Positions 34,216-41,701 of a DNA stretch of 64,000 nucleotides are shown in pieces (the stretch's first letter is position 1; every line of letters begins with the position of its first letter). The DNA is taken from the NCBI RefSeq assembly GCF_001423265.1, contig NZ_LMND01000002.1, positions 84,271-148,270 on the forward strand. The letters run 5' to 3'. The notes beneath the pieces were generated by a model. The model did no database searches. It saw nothing but the letters and a program-made list of their open reading frames with translations, and was not told the DNA's origin. This DNA comes from Methylobacterium sp. Leaf108 (GTDB lineage Bacteria > Pseudomonadota > Alphaproteobacteria > Rhizobiales > Beijerinckiaceae). Made by a program: the position numbers and the translations under genes.

Positions 34216-34343
34216 GCGAGCCCGGCCTTGCGAGCGCGCTTCTCGAGCGTCGTCGGCTGTCCAACCTCAGCCTCTCCGGTCACCATATCCACGATGAACT
34301 TGGCGAGCTGGTTGGGGTCGCGGGGGCGCTTCGGGGTGGTCAT
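34206..34343 (-). CDS. small passenger protein of the IS element, possibly truncated
   Basis: The ATG at 34343 overlaps the TGA of the gene before it (TGATG). The 45 residues start MTTPKRPRDPNQLAKFIVDMVTGE. Proteins with this start are, from memory, usually a little longer and continue in a lysine/glycine-rich tail, so this copy may be cut where it meets the transposase remnant. Function unknown; the KRPRDPNQLAK start is basic. Confidence 0.5.
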   Translation of the reverse strand: MTTPKRPRDPNQLAKFIVDMVTGEAEVGQPTTLEKRARKAGLAVG

Positions 34344-34564
34344 CAGGTCCAACCCTTTGAACTTGGCTTTTTCGTCCCATGCGCCCATCGCGCTAAAGCT
34401 TCATGTCCCGCCGCCAGCGCTTCGGATTGCGAAGCATAGCTTATGGTGGATTGTTCAACGCATAGCGGTTCCGCCCCACGATAAATTTCCCACTTCCATG
34501 GGTTTGGCGGAATTGAGCGGTGCTTGATTTCTACTCGGAAGGCGTCAGGCGGCTTATCCATCAT
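34343..34564 (-). CDS. small passenger protein of the IS element, 73 aa
   Basis: It carries a FRVEIKHRSIPPNPWKWEIYRG block and then a SEALAAGHEALARW helix. It looks like a family of small proteins found widely in Methylobacterium and Bradyrhizobium, often with the KRPRDPNQLAK protein; this is recollection. It begins about 75 bases inside the right inverted repeat and is coupled to the following gene. Confidence 0.6.
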   Translation of the reverse strand: MMDKPPDAFRVEIKHRSIPPNPWKWEIYRGAEPLCVEQSTISYASQSEALAAGHEALARWAHGTKKPSSKGWT

Positions 34565-34634
34565 GCGCTAGCATGGCACGGGTCGATGACCGCTCCAAGG
34601 CCGGGTCAACCCAATCAGATTTCAAACTGAGCCA

Positions 34635-35327
34635 CTACCCCGCCTCGACCTGATTGATGTCCAATTCCAGCGGCGTTTCCCGTCCGAAGATGCTGACGGA
34701 TACCTTCACACGCCTGCGATCCATGTCGATTTCCTCGACCATGGCATGGAAGCTGGCGAATGCGCCGTCCTTGACGCGCACTGCCTGGCCGATCTCGTAG
34801 AGCAGCACCCGCGCCGCCTCGACGTCGCCCCCATGGCCCGTGATGCAGTCGGCGAACGCCTGGAGGTCGGCAGGCGCGATGACCATGGCCCCACCGTCGG
34901 GCCGCTCCACCACGCCGCCACGGCGGTATCCGGTCAGGTCATCGTAGACGCCCGGGTGGCTCTCGACGTGCTTGATCTCCTGCCAGTCCTTGACGCCGAC
35001 GAACAGCAGCCGGCGCAGCACGGGGATGAGCGCTACCCTGACCTTGCCGATGTCCGAGACGAGCCGCACGGCCTCTCGAGCTTCGAACACCGGCGTACCT
35101 GACGCCCGTATCTGTTCAGCCGCCCGAGCGGCCCACCGCGGCAGCGAGCGCACCACGTACCAGGTCCGACCCTCGTCGACCTCGAACCGCTCCATGGGCT
35201 CGCGGGCCGCCGTATGGGCGCCAGCACGGACCGTCTGCATGTTCACGGCCGTAGACCGCTTGACCGCCTGCATGGTCTTGAGGCGGGCCTTCTCGCGGCG
35301 TTGGGCGCGGCGCTGCTTCTTGGTCAT
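34635..35327 (-). CDS. NusG-like transcription elongation/antitermination protein
   Basis: The ATG at 35327 gives 230 residues. After a basic tail, residues ~45-150 match a NusG N-terminal domain ([24 protein letters not shown], with [12 protein letters not shown]). The C-terminal part holds a KOW-type motif ([32 protein letters not shown]). It is the last gene of the early operon and may load onto RNA polymerase to read through terminators in the late operon, playing the part of lambda Q. An IS1-like insertion falls on its stop codon. Confidence 0.85.
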   Translation of the reverse strand: MTKKQRRAQRREKARLKTMQAVKRSTAVNMQTVRAGAHTAAREPMERFEVDEGRTWYVVRSLPRWAARAAEQIRASGTPVFEAREAVRLVSDIGKVRVALIPVLRRLLFVGVKDWQEIKHVESHPGVYDDLTGYRRGGVVERPDGGAMVIAPADLQAFADCITGHGGDVEAARVLLYEIGQAVRVKDGAFASFHAMVEEIDMDRRRVKVSVSIFGRETPLELDINQVEAG

Positions 35328-35398
35328 GGATTCGATCCTCGATACGCTACGAGAGGATGGGTGTGTGGGCCGGCGGCAACCAGCTTTGGTGTGGTCCG

Positions 35399-36097
35399 CT
35401 ACCGGATGGCCGTCTCGATCCGCTTCACCGTGCGATCGACCGCATCGGCTCGCTTCAGGATCTCCGCTCCTCGAGCGGTCAGGGCCTCCATGGCCTTGCG
35501 GAACTCGGCCGCCTCGGCGGTCAGCACCTTCGCCTCGGCCATGGCCTTCTCGACGTCCTCGCTGACGCCCGGCCCGAAGTTCTCGTCGCGGATCGTTGAG
35601 ACCCAGGCGCGCGGGATACCAAGGTCCTCGGAGACGCGGGCATCGGACCATCCGGCCGAGTAGCCGGCCCGCTCGTCGATGTAGACCTCCTCCAGCTTCG
35701 CCCAGATCAGACGGCGCTCGTCACGGGTCATCTCGCGGGGCTTTTCGGCGGCGGGTGCGGCGGGCCGCGCCGGGGCAGAACCTGCGGAACTGATGGGGGT
35801 GGGCTGAGCCACTGGTACGCACTCCTCTGACTGAACGACGTGGAGGCGCCGGCGGCGGGCCTCCTGCTCTCGGTTGACGCAGGCAGGACAGAGGTCGTCG
35901 CGACCGTCGTGGCGCTTGCCGACGCGCCAGCCCTTGTCCTCGAACTTCTTCGGCACCTGGGTGTCGGCGACGGCCTGGCCGAAGTTCATCCGGCCCAAGG
36001 TCTCGCCGCAGCCGCAGGTGCCGCAGACGAGCCGGTAGCGCGGGACGGGCTGGCCCTCCTCGCGCACCGACGTCTCGGCGAAATGGCGGCGGCTCAT
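35399..36097 (-). CDS. phage protein with zinc-ribbon N-terminus and C-terminal coiled coil
   Basis: The 232-residue protein has CGTCGCGE near residue 26 and CPACVNREQ near 70, which could bind zinc. A proline/alanine linker follows, then an HTH-like block ([25 protein letters not shown], residues ~155-180) and a helical end. It is coupled to the gene upstream by ATGA overlap. It is probably DNA-binding, role unknown. Confidence 0.62.
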   Translation of the reverse strand: MSRRHFAETSVREEGQPVPRYRLVCGTCGCGETLGRMNFGQAVADTQVPKKFEDKGWRVGKRHDGRDDLCPACVNREQEARRRRLHVVQSEECVPVAQPTPISSAGSAPARPAAPAAEKPREMTRDERRLIWAKLEEVYIDERAGYSAGWSDARVSEDLGIPRAWVSTIRDENFGPGVSEDVEKAMAEAKVLTAEAAEFRKAMEALTARGAEILKRADAVDRTVKRIETAIR

Positions 36098-36432
36098 GGC
36101 GTCGCCTCGCCGTAGAGGTACGCCGTCATCAGCGGTGAGACGGTGAGCCTGGATTCGTCGGTGAAGGCGATGACGCCGGTGTCGGCCCTCATGGTGTTAA
36201 GGGTGAAGAGGCCGGTCTGGATGAGCATCAGGACCGCATCCAGAACCTCGCCTTCGCAGCCGTCCTCGGACCTGCCGAGGAAGGTTCGAAGGTGGGCGCC
36301 GAGAGCGTAAGGGCAGATCGGCCCCGTCAGGTGGACCGCATACGCCACGGCTTGACCAAAGAGGGCGGCCCGCCACTCGGGCGAGCCTTCCTGAATGCGT
36401 GGGGGCTTGAGAGCCGAGAAGGCGGTGCTCAT
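36094..36432 (-). CDS. phage protein, unknown function, 112 aa
   Basis: It is soluble and helical with PEWRAALFGQAVAYAVHLTGP near the start and a C-terminal hydrophobic/aromatic stretch. Both ends overlap neighbours by four bases, showing it is part of the early operon. No recognised family. Confidence 0.6.
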   Translation of the reverse strand: MSTAFSALKPPRIQEGSPEWRAALFGQAVAYAVHLTGPICPYALGAHLRTFLGRSEDGCEGEVLDAVLMLIQTGLFTLNTMRADTGVIAFTDESRLTVSPLMTAYLYGEATP

Positions 36433-37229
36433 GCTGCGCTCGCCTCGTCTTCAGCGACCTGCTGCTCTGCCTCGGCCGCCACGGCTGCCTTCCGCTCGGC
36501 GAGGTCGCGCTCGGCCGCGATGCGCTCGGCCTCGGAATGGCCGGGCCTCAGCGTCACCGGCCGGGCGTCCGCGCCATCACCTACGGCCTTCATTCGAGCC
36601 TGGACCTCCTTCAGCGTCGCCTCACGCTCCGCCTCTGTCGGGCGCTCGGGCTCCTCCTCAGCCTCGAGCAGGCGCTGAAGCCGGACAATCTGCCCGCGCA
36701 CCACGGCTTCGATGCTGAGCGCGATGGACCGGAGGCGGTGCTCCTTCGGTGCGAAGTCGAGATTGCGGCGGTCGCCTCCCACTTCGCCACGCCGCCACCG
36801 ACGAAGGGCTTCCCGCACCGCCCAGGCCGGCAGGTCGTCGAGGGCATCGCGGTAGGCCTCGATCTCGATGTCGGCGAGATCGGCGTCCTGCCGTGCCGCG
36901 GCGTTGCGGTTCACGATCGCGCCGATGACAGCCAGGGTCGAAGCGATCGGCCCCGGCATCGAGGCCGCGTGCAAATCCTCAATGCGCCGCGCGATAGCCG
37001 CCCGCTGGGGACCAGTCGGCATCTTCGACCTCGGGATCGTCGCGACCTGGCCGGTGACGGCCTTGGTCGTCGGATCGAGGACCGTCCGCCCGTATCCCAG
37101 GTCCGATACCGCTGCGATTTGCGTGGCGAGCCAGGGCGGTAGCGACAGCAGAGTTTCCGGCTGGCTGACGTCCACGGCCGGGAGCAAATCCCGCGACGAG
37201 GCTGCCTGAATTTCCAACGCTCGGTTCAT
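36429..37229 (-). CDS. phage replication-region protein, unknown function
   Basis: The 266-residue product begins with a LSLPPWLATQIAAVSDLG block. It then has PTGPQRAAIARRIEDLH and a helical domain with LPAWAVREALRRWRRGEVGGDRRNLDFAP, and ends in a charged coiled coil. From memory, proteins with this pattern sit next to YdaU-type initiators and may be helicase loaders or primosome parts. It overlaps the upstream gene by 251 bases unless translation begins at a later in-frame ATG (about 37025). Confidence 0.6.
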   Translation of the reverse strand: MNRALEIQAASSRDLLPAVDVSQPETLLSLPPWLATQIAAVSDLGYGRTVLDPTTKAVTGQVATIPRSKMPTGPQRAAIARRIEDLHAASMPGPIASTLAVIGAIVNRNAAARQDADLADIEIEAYRDALDDLPAWAVREALRRWRRGEVGGDRRNLDFAPKEHRLRSIALSIEAVVRGQIVRLQRLLEAEEEPERPTEAEREATLKEVQARMKAVGDGADARPVTLRPGHSEAERIAAERDLAERKAAVAAEAEQQVAEDEASAA

Positions 37230-37971
37230 CGTCCCACCTTCCCTCGTTCAGCCACGTCGCAGGGTTGCAATAGGAGCGGTCGGGCGGCTTGGTGCGGATG
37301 TACCGCTGCACGCCGTCGGTGAGGGCAGCCCATGGCACCCGGCCTGAGCGACGGACGCGCTCGAAAGCCTTCTCGGCCGCTTGCTTGCCGACCTTGTGGG
37401 GGTAGCCAATCCACCAGAGCTCGAAGGCTTTCGGCGGGAAGCCGCCTCGATCGCCAACGAAGGGAAGGAGCTTGTCTCCTTCCTTCTCTTCTTCTGGTTC
37501 TAAGTCTAAGTGGTTGAACGGGCGTTCAACGGGCGTTGAGCCGTTTTGTTGATTTCGTTGATCTTTTTGCCCGTCGTTTTGATCGTCCGATTTAATGGAC
37601 GCAACGTTCTTTTCCTCGACCGCCTGCTTTTGACGACGTGCGGCGCTCGCCTTGCCGGCCGCGGACTGGTCCGTGCGGCGCTCGGTCTGCCAACGGATCT
37701 CGTCATGTGTCGTCGCGCTGTCGATCCGGCCATCCGCAGTGCGGAGGAGCTTGCCGGCCTCGATCAGGCGCTCAAGGGCAGCCGAGGCCTTCCGCTCAGG
37801 CAGGCCCGTGCGCCGCGACAATGTCTTGCCGGTCTCGCCGACAGGCCCTCCGGTCTCATAGATGCGCAGCAGGGCGGTGACGTAGGTCAGCCCCTCGTCC
37901 GGATCGAGACCGGCGAGCGCGCCCAAAAGGGCGGACGGGAAGCACCTGAACCATGGCAGCCGGTCGGCCAT
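36979..37971 (-). CDS. YdaU/DUF1376-like phage replication protein (C-terminal extension overlaps next gene)
   Basis: The N-terminus LPWFRCFPSALLGALAGLDPDEGLTYVTALLRIY is typical of DUF1376/YdaU replication-organising proteins. It is followed by a winged-helix-like block (LPERKASAALERLIEAGKLLRTADGRI), a charged linker, and the conserved C-terminal AFELWWIGYPHKVGKQAAEKAFERV...YIRTKPPDRSYCNPATWLNEGRW. Family members normally stop soon after the last motif. Here the frame continues about 85 more low-complexity residues inside the next gene, suggesting a lost stop. Confidence 0.75.
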   Translation of the reverse strand: MADRLPWFRCFPSALLGALAGLDPDEGLTYVTALLRIYETGGPVGETGKTLSRRTGLPERKASAALERLIEAGKLLRTADGRIDSATTHDEIRWQTERRTDQSAAGKASAARRQKQAVEEKNVASIKSDDQNDGQKDQRNQQNGSTPVERPFNHLDLEPEEEKEGDKLLPFVGDRGGFPPKAFELWWIGYPHKVGKQAAEKAFERVRRSGRVPWAALTDGVQRYIRTKPPDRSYCNPATWLNEGRWDDEPSVGNSGSLVAGFAPGRGRQPAGNSAVATALARHANRSGIGPGIRADGPRSDDQGRHRPGRDDPEVEDADWSPAGGYRAAH

Positions 37972-37988
37972 GTCCGCGCTACTCCGCA
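37970..37988 (-). repeat. 19-bp repeat, copy 2 (at the YdaU-like start)
   Basis: This is identical to 31614-31632. Here its last two bases belong to the ATG start codon, and it holds the TAG stop of a 22-codon frame. It places GCGGAG 12 bases before the start codon, a plausible ribosome binding site. Confidence 0.5.
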
Positions 37989-38047
37989 GCCTGAGGGAAG
38001 CCGCGGATCTCGCGATAGACGTTGGTGACGTCCGCCTTTGCGAGCAT
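37979..38047 (-). CDS. 22-aa possible leader peptide before the YdaU-like gene
   Basis: ATG to TAG encodes 22 residues starting MLAKADVTNVYREIRG. The stop lies inside the 19-bp repeat, 10 bases ahead of the YdaU-like ATG. The codon choice suits a genuine short coding frame, but nothing else supports it. Confidence 0.3.
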   Translation of the reverse strand: MLAKADVTNVYREIRGFPQAAE

Positions 38048-38055
38048 GGTCACGC

Positions 38056-38298
38056 CTAAGACGCGCAGAAGCGCGAGACCGGCGCCTTCATGACCGGCAG
38101 CTCCAGGTGCCCAGGCATGAGACACTGCCCGGCCGCCTCAATCTTCACTCGTTCGGCAGGGGTTGTCGGGCGGGCCTCACGCCTTGCCTTCTCTAGGATC
38201 TCCTGCGCTGTGGGTGCGGCGCCCTTGATCTTGCGGGCCTTCTTCGGTGCCTTGGCCTGCTCATCCTGGTGCTGATCGACTTCCATCACGCTCTCCAT
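38056..38298 (-). CDS. small charged phage protein, 80 aa
   Basis: A lysine/glutamate-rich N-terminal half (QAKAPKKARKIKGAAPTAQEILEKARREA) is followed by a short segment with two cysteines. It belongs to the early operon between the beta clamp and the replication genes. Unknown function; it may bind nucleic acid. Confidence 0.5.
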   Translation of the reverse strand: MESVMEVDQHQDEQAKAPKKARKIKGAAPTAQEILEKARREARPTTPAERVKIEAAGQCLMPGHLELPVMKAPVSRFCAS

Positions 38299-38328
38299 CG
38301 GTGCAAAGGGCTGGTCGCTAGAGGGCGC

Positions 38329-39480
38329 TCAGACGCGCATCGGCATGAGGACCGCCATCGCGCCCGGAATGGTCTCGTCGGGCAGGATGCGGATCGGCTC
38401 TCCGGGGCCGGTGATGTGGAGGCGCAGGGTTTTCGATCCGATCTTCACGGCGGCGTCGGCAAGGCTGCGCAGGTACTCGGCGTTCATGCCGATGTCGGCG
38501 AAGGGCGTCGGCGCCTCGCAGGGCAAGCGCGTCGAGAGCTTGCCCGTGTCGGGGTTGCTGCTGATCAGGCGGATGGCTCCATCGCCGTGGACGAGCTTGA
38601 TCGCCCGGCCTCGTTCGGTGCTGTTGGCCTTCGCCATCTGCAGGGCTCGCCGAAGGTCCTGCAGACCGAGGGCGCAGACGGACCCATCGCTGGTCGGCAC
38701 CACTCGGCGCCAATCAGGGAAGGTCCCGTCGATCAGCTTCGCCCGTAGGCGAGCGCCGCCACCGGCGATCTCGATCTTGTTCGCACCCTTGGTGGTGTCC
38801 GGCCCGTAGCCGATCACCCTCGCTTCGCCGGCCCCGATCTGCGCCAGTGCGATTCCCACCGTATCCCGCGGAATGATGATCGGGGGCTGGTCGGCAACTT
38901 TGCCGGCAAGGTTCGACGACATGGAGACGAGGCGATGGCCGTCGGTCGCCGTAGCGATGGCAGTGCCGTCCTTGATCTCCAGGCAAACGCCATTGAGATA
39001 GTAGCGCGTCTCCTCCGTCGACATCGCGCCAGCCGCGCCGCCGACCAGGTAGGAGAAAACGCCATCGGGGAGCGTGACCGACCAGATTGCGTTGTCGATG
39101 CTAAGGACGGGGTGATCATTCGCCGGCAGCGAGCCATAGGTGATCTCGGTGTCGCCCGACCGAAGGGTCACGACGCCATCCGCGTCCCCGGTCAACACGA
39201 CACCGCCCTCTGGCATGGCCCGAAGCATGTCGCGGAGACGATGCCCAGGAAGACAGGCGGCGCCCTCGCCGCGCGCCTCGATCTCCACGCGCATCTCGGC
39301 GTCGAGGTTCGTACCCGTCACCGCCAGGGTGCCGAATCCCATCGCGAGTTGCACGAACGACAGGATCGGGACGGTGTTGCGTCGCTCTATGGCAGTCGAG
39401 GCGCGGGCGACGGCTCGCAACAGGTCCGATCGCGGCGCCTCAACACGAAACGGTGCAGCCTCATTCTTCTTCGTGCTCAT
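38329..39480 (-). CDS. dnaN: phage-encoded DNA polymerase III beta sliding clamp
   Basis: This 383-residue protein has the three-domain DnaN layout. First is RSDLLRAVARASTAIERRNTVPILSFVQL; second a central DGVFSYLVGGAAGAMSTEETRYYLNGVCLEI with TATDGHRLV; third a segment with EYLRSLADAA and the terminal AMAVLMPMRV. The C-terminal MPMR is the hydrophobic-cleft edge seen in true clamps. Phages rarely carry their own clamp. It should recruit host Pol III to phage DNA or divert it from host replication. Confidence 0.88.
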   Translation of the reverse strand: MSTKKNEAAPFRVEAPRSDLLRAVARASTAIERRNTVPILSFVQLAMGFGTLAVTGTNLDAEMRVEIEARGEGAACLPGHRLRDMLRAMPEGGVVLTGDADGVVTLRSGDTEITYGSLPANDHPVLSIDNAIWSVTLPDGVFSYLVGGAAGAMSTEETRYYLNGVCLEIKDGTAIATATDGHRLVSMSSNLAGKVADQPPIIIPRDTVGIALAQIGAGEARVIGYGPDTTKGANKIEIAGGGARLRAKLIDGTFPDWRRVVPTSDGSVCALGLQDLRRALQMAKANSTERGRAIKLVHGDGAIRLISSNPDTGKLSTRLPCEAPTPFADIGMNAEYLRSLADAAVKIGSKTLRLHITGPGEPIRILPDETIPGAMAVLMPMRV

Positions 39481-39492
39481 GGGACTGATCCT

Positions 39493-39717
39493 TCAGGCTC
39501 GGACTGAGGACAGGCCGGCGCAGTGCGCCTCCTGTTGACGAAGGTCGTATCGGTCGTCCTGCTGACGGCGCAGGACGCGGCAGACTGCCGGCTCACGCAT
39601 CCCCAAGGCGGTCGCGATGGCCACGCTGTCGTGCCCTTCGCTCCACATGCGCTCGATGGTGGCGCAGGCTGACGGGGGCGGGCTGAAGTCGATGGAGAGG
39701 CGGTGTGGGGCCTTCAT
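39493..39717 (-). CDS. small HTH protein, 74 aa
   Basis: The ATG at 39717 overlaps the end of rusA by four bases. The middle of the protein, MWSEGHDSVAIATALGMREPAVCRVLRR, reads as a helix-turn-helix like those of resolvases or sigma region 4. It is probably a DNA-binding accessory factor of the early operon. Confidence 0.62.
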   Translation of the reverse strand: MKAPHRLSIDFSPPPSACATIERMWSEGHDSVAIATALGMREPAVCRVLRRQQDDRYDLRQQEAHCAGLSSVRA

Positions 39718-40274
39718 GCTGTGGCTCCCGCGAGGATGGCGTGGACCTGACCGATGGTGAGGCCGAGGGCGACGGCGATGTACTTGGGCTGCTGGTTCTC
39801 GCGGGCGCGGGTCTGAGCGTCGGCGACGTCGAGGGGGTCGATCGGCATCATCGTGAAGATCATCCGGACCAGGGTGCCAGTGGTTTCGCGGATCGCGGTG
39901 ACGTGACGAATCCAGTGCTCGCCGTCGTCGGCGATGACGCCGATCTGCTTGGCGACGTCGAGCAGGGGCTTGATGCGATTGTCGGTGTCGCCCTTGAAGG
40001 GCGGCAGATGGATGGTGACGTCGGCCGGACCAGAGATCCGACCGGGTCGCTTGAAGCTGCCGACGAGGGCGGCGTGGTTCCGCCAGGACCGGTACGCAGC
40101 CGTCTTCACCCGCCCGCCCTTGGCACCGTTGGCGAACAGCTTGTTCGCGCTCGGGGGCATCGGGATCTCGATCGTCACCGATCCGACGATGGGCCTCTGC
40201 GTGTAGCAGGGGCGCTCGTCGGGCTTGAGACGACAGGTATTCCGACGCAGAGCTGAGGCGGAGATGGCTTCCAT
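39714..40274 (-). CDS. rusA: RusA-family Holliday junction resolvase
   Basis: The conserved N-terminal block is EIPMPPSANKLFANGAKGG, followed by YRSWRNHA and the metal-binding DTDNRIKPLLDVAKQIGVIADDGEHW motif with catalytic aspartates. An extra C-terminal stretch with an HTH flavour (QQPKYIAVALGLTIGQVHAIL) makes it longer than classical 120-residue RusA. It cuts branched phage DNA before packaging. Confidence 0.9.
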   Translation of the reverse strand: MEAISASALRRNTCRLKPDERPCYTQRPIVGSVTIEIPMPPSANKLFANGAKGGRVKTAAYRSWRNHAALVGSFKRPGRISGPADVTIHLPPFKGDTDNRIKPLLDVAKQIGVIADDGEHWIRHVTAIRETTGTLVRMIFTMMPIDPLDVADAQTRARENQQPKYIAVALGLTIGQVHAILAGATA

Positions 40275-40279
40275 GGCGC

Positions 40280-40558
40280 TCAGACCATCCCGAGCGCCTG
40301 CATGTACATTTCGAGGATCGCCTCCTCTTCCTGACGCTCGGCGTGGTCCTTGCGGCGCAGGGAGACGATCTTGCGGAGAGCGACGACGTCGAAGCCGGTG
40401 CCCTTGGCCTCGGCGTAGACATCCTTAATGTCGCTCGCGAGGCCGGCCTTCTCTTCCTCCAGGCGCTCGATGCGCTCGATGAAGGCCTTCAGCTGATCAG
40501 CGGCGACGGACGAGGCGTCGACCGCCGGACCTTGCTCTGCGGCGTGCTGTGTGCTCAT
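40280..40558 (-). CDS. DUF2312 / GapR-like DNA-binding protein
   Basis: Starting at the ATG at 40558 the protein has 92 residues. The C-terminal two-thirds ([50 protein letters not shown]) match DUF2312, the family of Caulobacter GapR, which clamps overtwisted DNA ahead of replication and transcription. A phage copy could aid its own replication or displace the host factor. Confidence 0.88.
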   Translation of the reverse strand: MSTQHAAEQGPAVDASSVAADQLKAFIERIERLEEEKAGLASDIKDVYAEAKGTGFDVVALRKIVSLRRKDHAERQEEEAILEMYMQALGMV

Positions 40559-40651
40559 TTGGGCTTGCTCCTGCCAGGGACGATCTCTGGTTCCAGCGCC
40601 CGGCACCCCTGCTTCCAACCTGGGGTGTCGGGCGTTTTGCGTTCGGCGGGG

Positions 40652-41083
40652 CTATGCCGCCGGGAAGGCGTGCATCAGCGGGATGGTGGCGACCTCGCCG
40701 GACCGGCGGACGATCGCGACCGAGCCCGAGGCGCAGAAGTCGGGGCCATCGCAGCCGGGCATCACGAGGCGCTGGATCGGACGGCTCTCGGCCGCGAACA
40801 GTGCGGCGGGCCGATGCGTCACCGACCCCGTCGGATCGATGATGACCATGTCGCCGGGGACCGGGGTGGACTGACGGGCAAAGCCCAGCGGCACGTCCAC
40901 CATGACGGGCTCGCCGTCGGGGGTGAGGGCGTTGACGTAGCCCTCGCCCATCATCGCGGCCGAGGTGATCACCAGGGCACAGACGGGACGGCAGATCTCG
41001 TGGTTGGGCGCAGGCGTCTCACCGAGGCGGTAGCGCCGGACGTGGTCGCCGTAGAAGCTGTGGTCGTCGAGGTGTTCGGTCAT
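40652..41083 (-). CDS. phage protein, unknown function, 143 aa
   Basis: The ATG at 41083 overlaps the upstream stop (ATGA). The product is beta-rich with DHSFYGDHVRRYRLGETPAPNHE at the start, a MMGEGYVNALTPDGEPVMVDVPLG strand pair and a FCASGSVAIVRR end. It has four cysteines. It looks like a small barrel; no family recognised. Confidence 0.6.
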   Translation of the reverse strand: MTEHLDDHSFYGDHVRRYRLGETPAPNHEICRPVCALVITSAAMMGEGYVNALTPDGEPVMVDVPLGFARQSTPVPGDMVIIDPTGSVTHRPAALFAAESRPIQRLVMPGCDGPDFCASGSVAIVRRSGEVATIPLMHAFPAA

Positions 41084-41289
41084 GGCCTCTCCTCGGCATC
41101 GGCACGGGGGTCGCCGTCGCGGTCCCACAGGCGGGGATTCCATTCGCGGGCGGGTTTCGCGCGGCTGGCGCGCATCGGGTCGACCCAGTCCGCTGCCTTG
41201 GCGAAGCGGGCCGAGAGCCCGATGCCCCAACTGCGAAGGCTGTCGGACAGCCACAGCCGGGCCATGATCTGTAGGCCGCCGAACCTCAT
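41080..41289 (-). CDS. small phage protein, 69 aa
   Basis: It is overlapped by four bases at both ends by operon neighbours. The first half is hydrophobic and aromatic (LQIMARLWLSDSLRSWGIGLSARF) and the second charged. Coupling supports translation; function unknown. Confidence 0.5.
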   Translation of the reverse strand: MRFGGLQIMARLWLSDSLRSWGIGLSARFAKAADWVDPMRASRAKPAREWNPRLWDRDGDPRADAEERP

Positions 41290-41636
41290 GCGCGGCCTCC
41301 ATCAAGCTGGGACTGCAGCGAGGCGATCTGCGCCTCCAGGCGCTCGCGCTTCTGCTCGCGCGCGGCCCTGTCGAGCCACGCGGGCGGGTCCGCCATCACG
41401 GCGCATGCGAGCTCGGGCCCGTAGGCCTCGAGAAGTCGCAGGAACGCCCACGAGGCCGGCGCCGAGCCGCGCTCCAACCACTTCGAGATCGTGTTCGCGC
41501 TGATCCCCGTGTCGACCGCGACGTTGTCGGCGGTCTTGGTCGGGTAGAGCGAGCGCAGGAAATCTGTGGTCCGTTCTTGGACAACTGTACGCTCGGCTTC
41601 ACCCAACTGCGCGGAGTTCCCGTGCGACTTTCCCAT
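41286..41636 (-). CDS. HTH regulatory protein of the early operon
   Basis: The ATG at 41636 (MGKSHGN...) gives 116 residues. Residues ~30-70, LYPTKTADNVAVDTGISANTISKWLERGSAP, form a clear helix-turn-helix, followed by SWAFLRLLEAYGPELACAVM and a C-terminal coiled coil. Similar proteins are frequent in alphaproteobacterial prophages near Cro. It may be a second regulator. Confidence 0.68.
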   Translation of the reverse strand: MGKSHGNSAQLGEAERTVVQERTTDFLRSLYPTKTADNVAVDTGISANTISKWLERGSAPASWAFLRLLEAYGPELACAVMADPPAWLDRAAREQKRERLEAQIASLQSQLDGGRA

Positions 41637-41701
41637 GGCTTTCCCCGATGTTGTGAACATCGGGGTGGCGCTGGAAAGCGGGAGGCAGGAAGCGGATGAC
41701 A

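Larger units (their letters stand above)
32781..34639 (-). mobile_element. IS1-like element with passenger genes (1859 bp)
   Basis: The ends are 21-bp inverted repeats with one mismatch: GGTAGTGGGTCAGTTTGAAAT at the left and GGTAGTGGCTCAGTTTGAAAT reading inward from the right. They begin GGT as in IS1. Inside are a decayed IS1-type DDE transposase, an AT-rich NYN-domain gene at the left end, and two coupled small genes at the right end. The identical target duplication shows that the whole unit moved as one, passenger genes included. As the transposase is broken, mobility would need a transposase in trans. Confidence 0.85.
32773..34647. repeat. 8-bp target-site duplication flanking the IS1-like element
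   Basis: CCGCCTCG occurs at 32773-32780 and at 34640-34647, immediately outside the two terminal inverted repeats. An 8-bp duplication is within the 8-9 bp norm of the IS1 family. The two copies are identical, so the insertion is not old. Confidence 0.88.
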
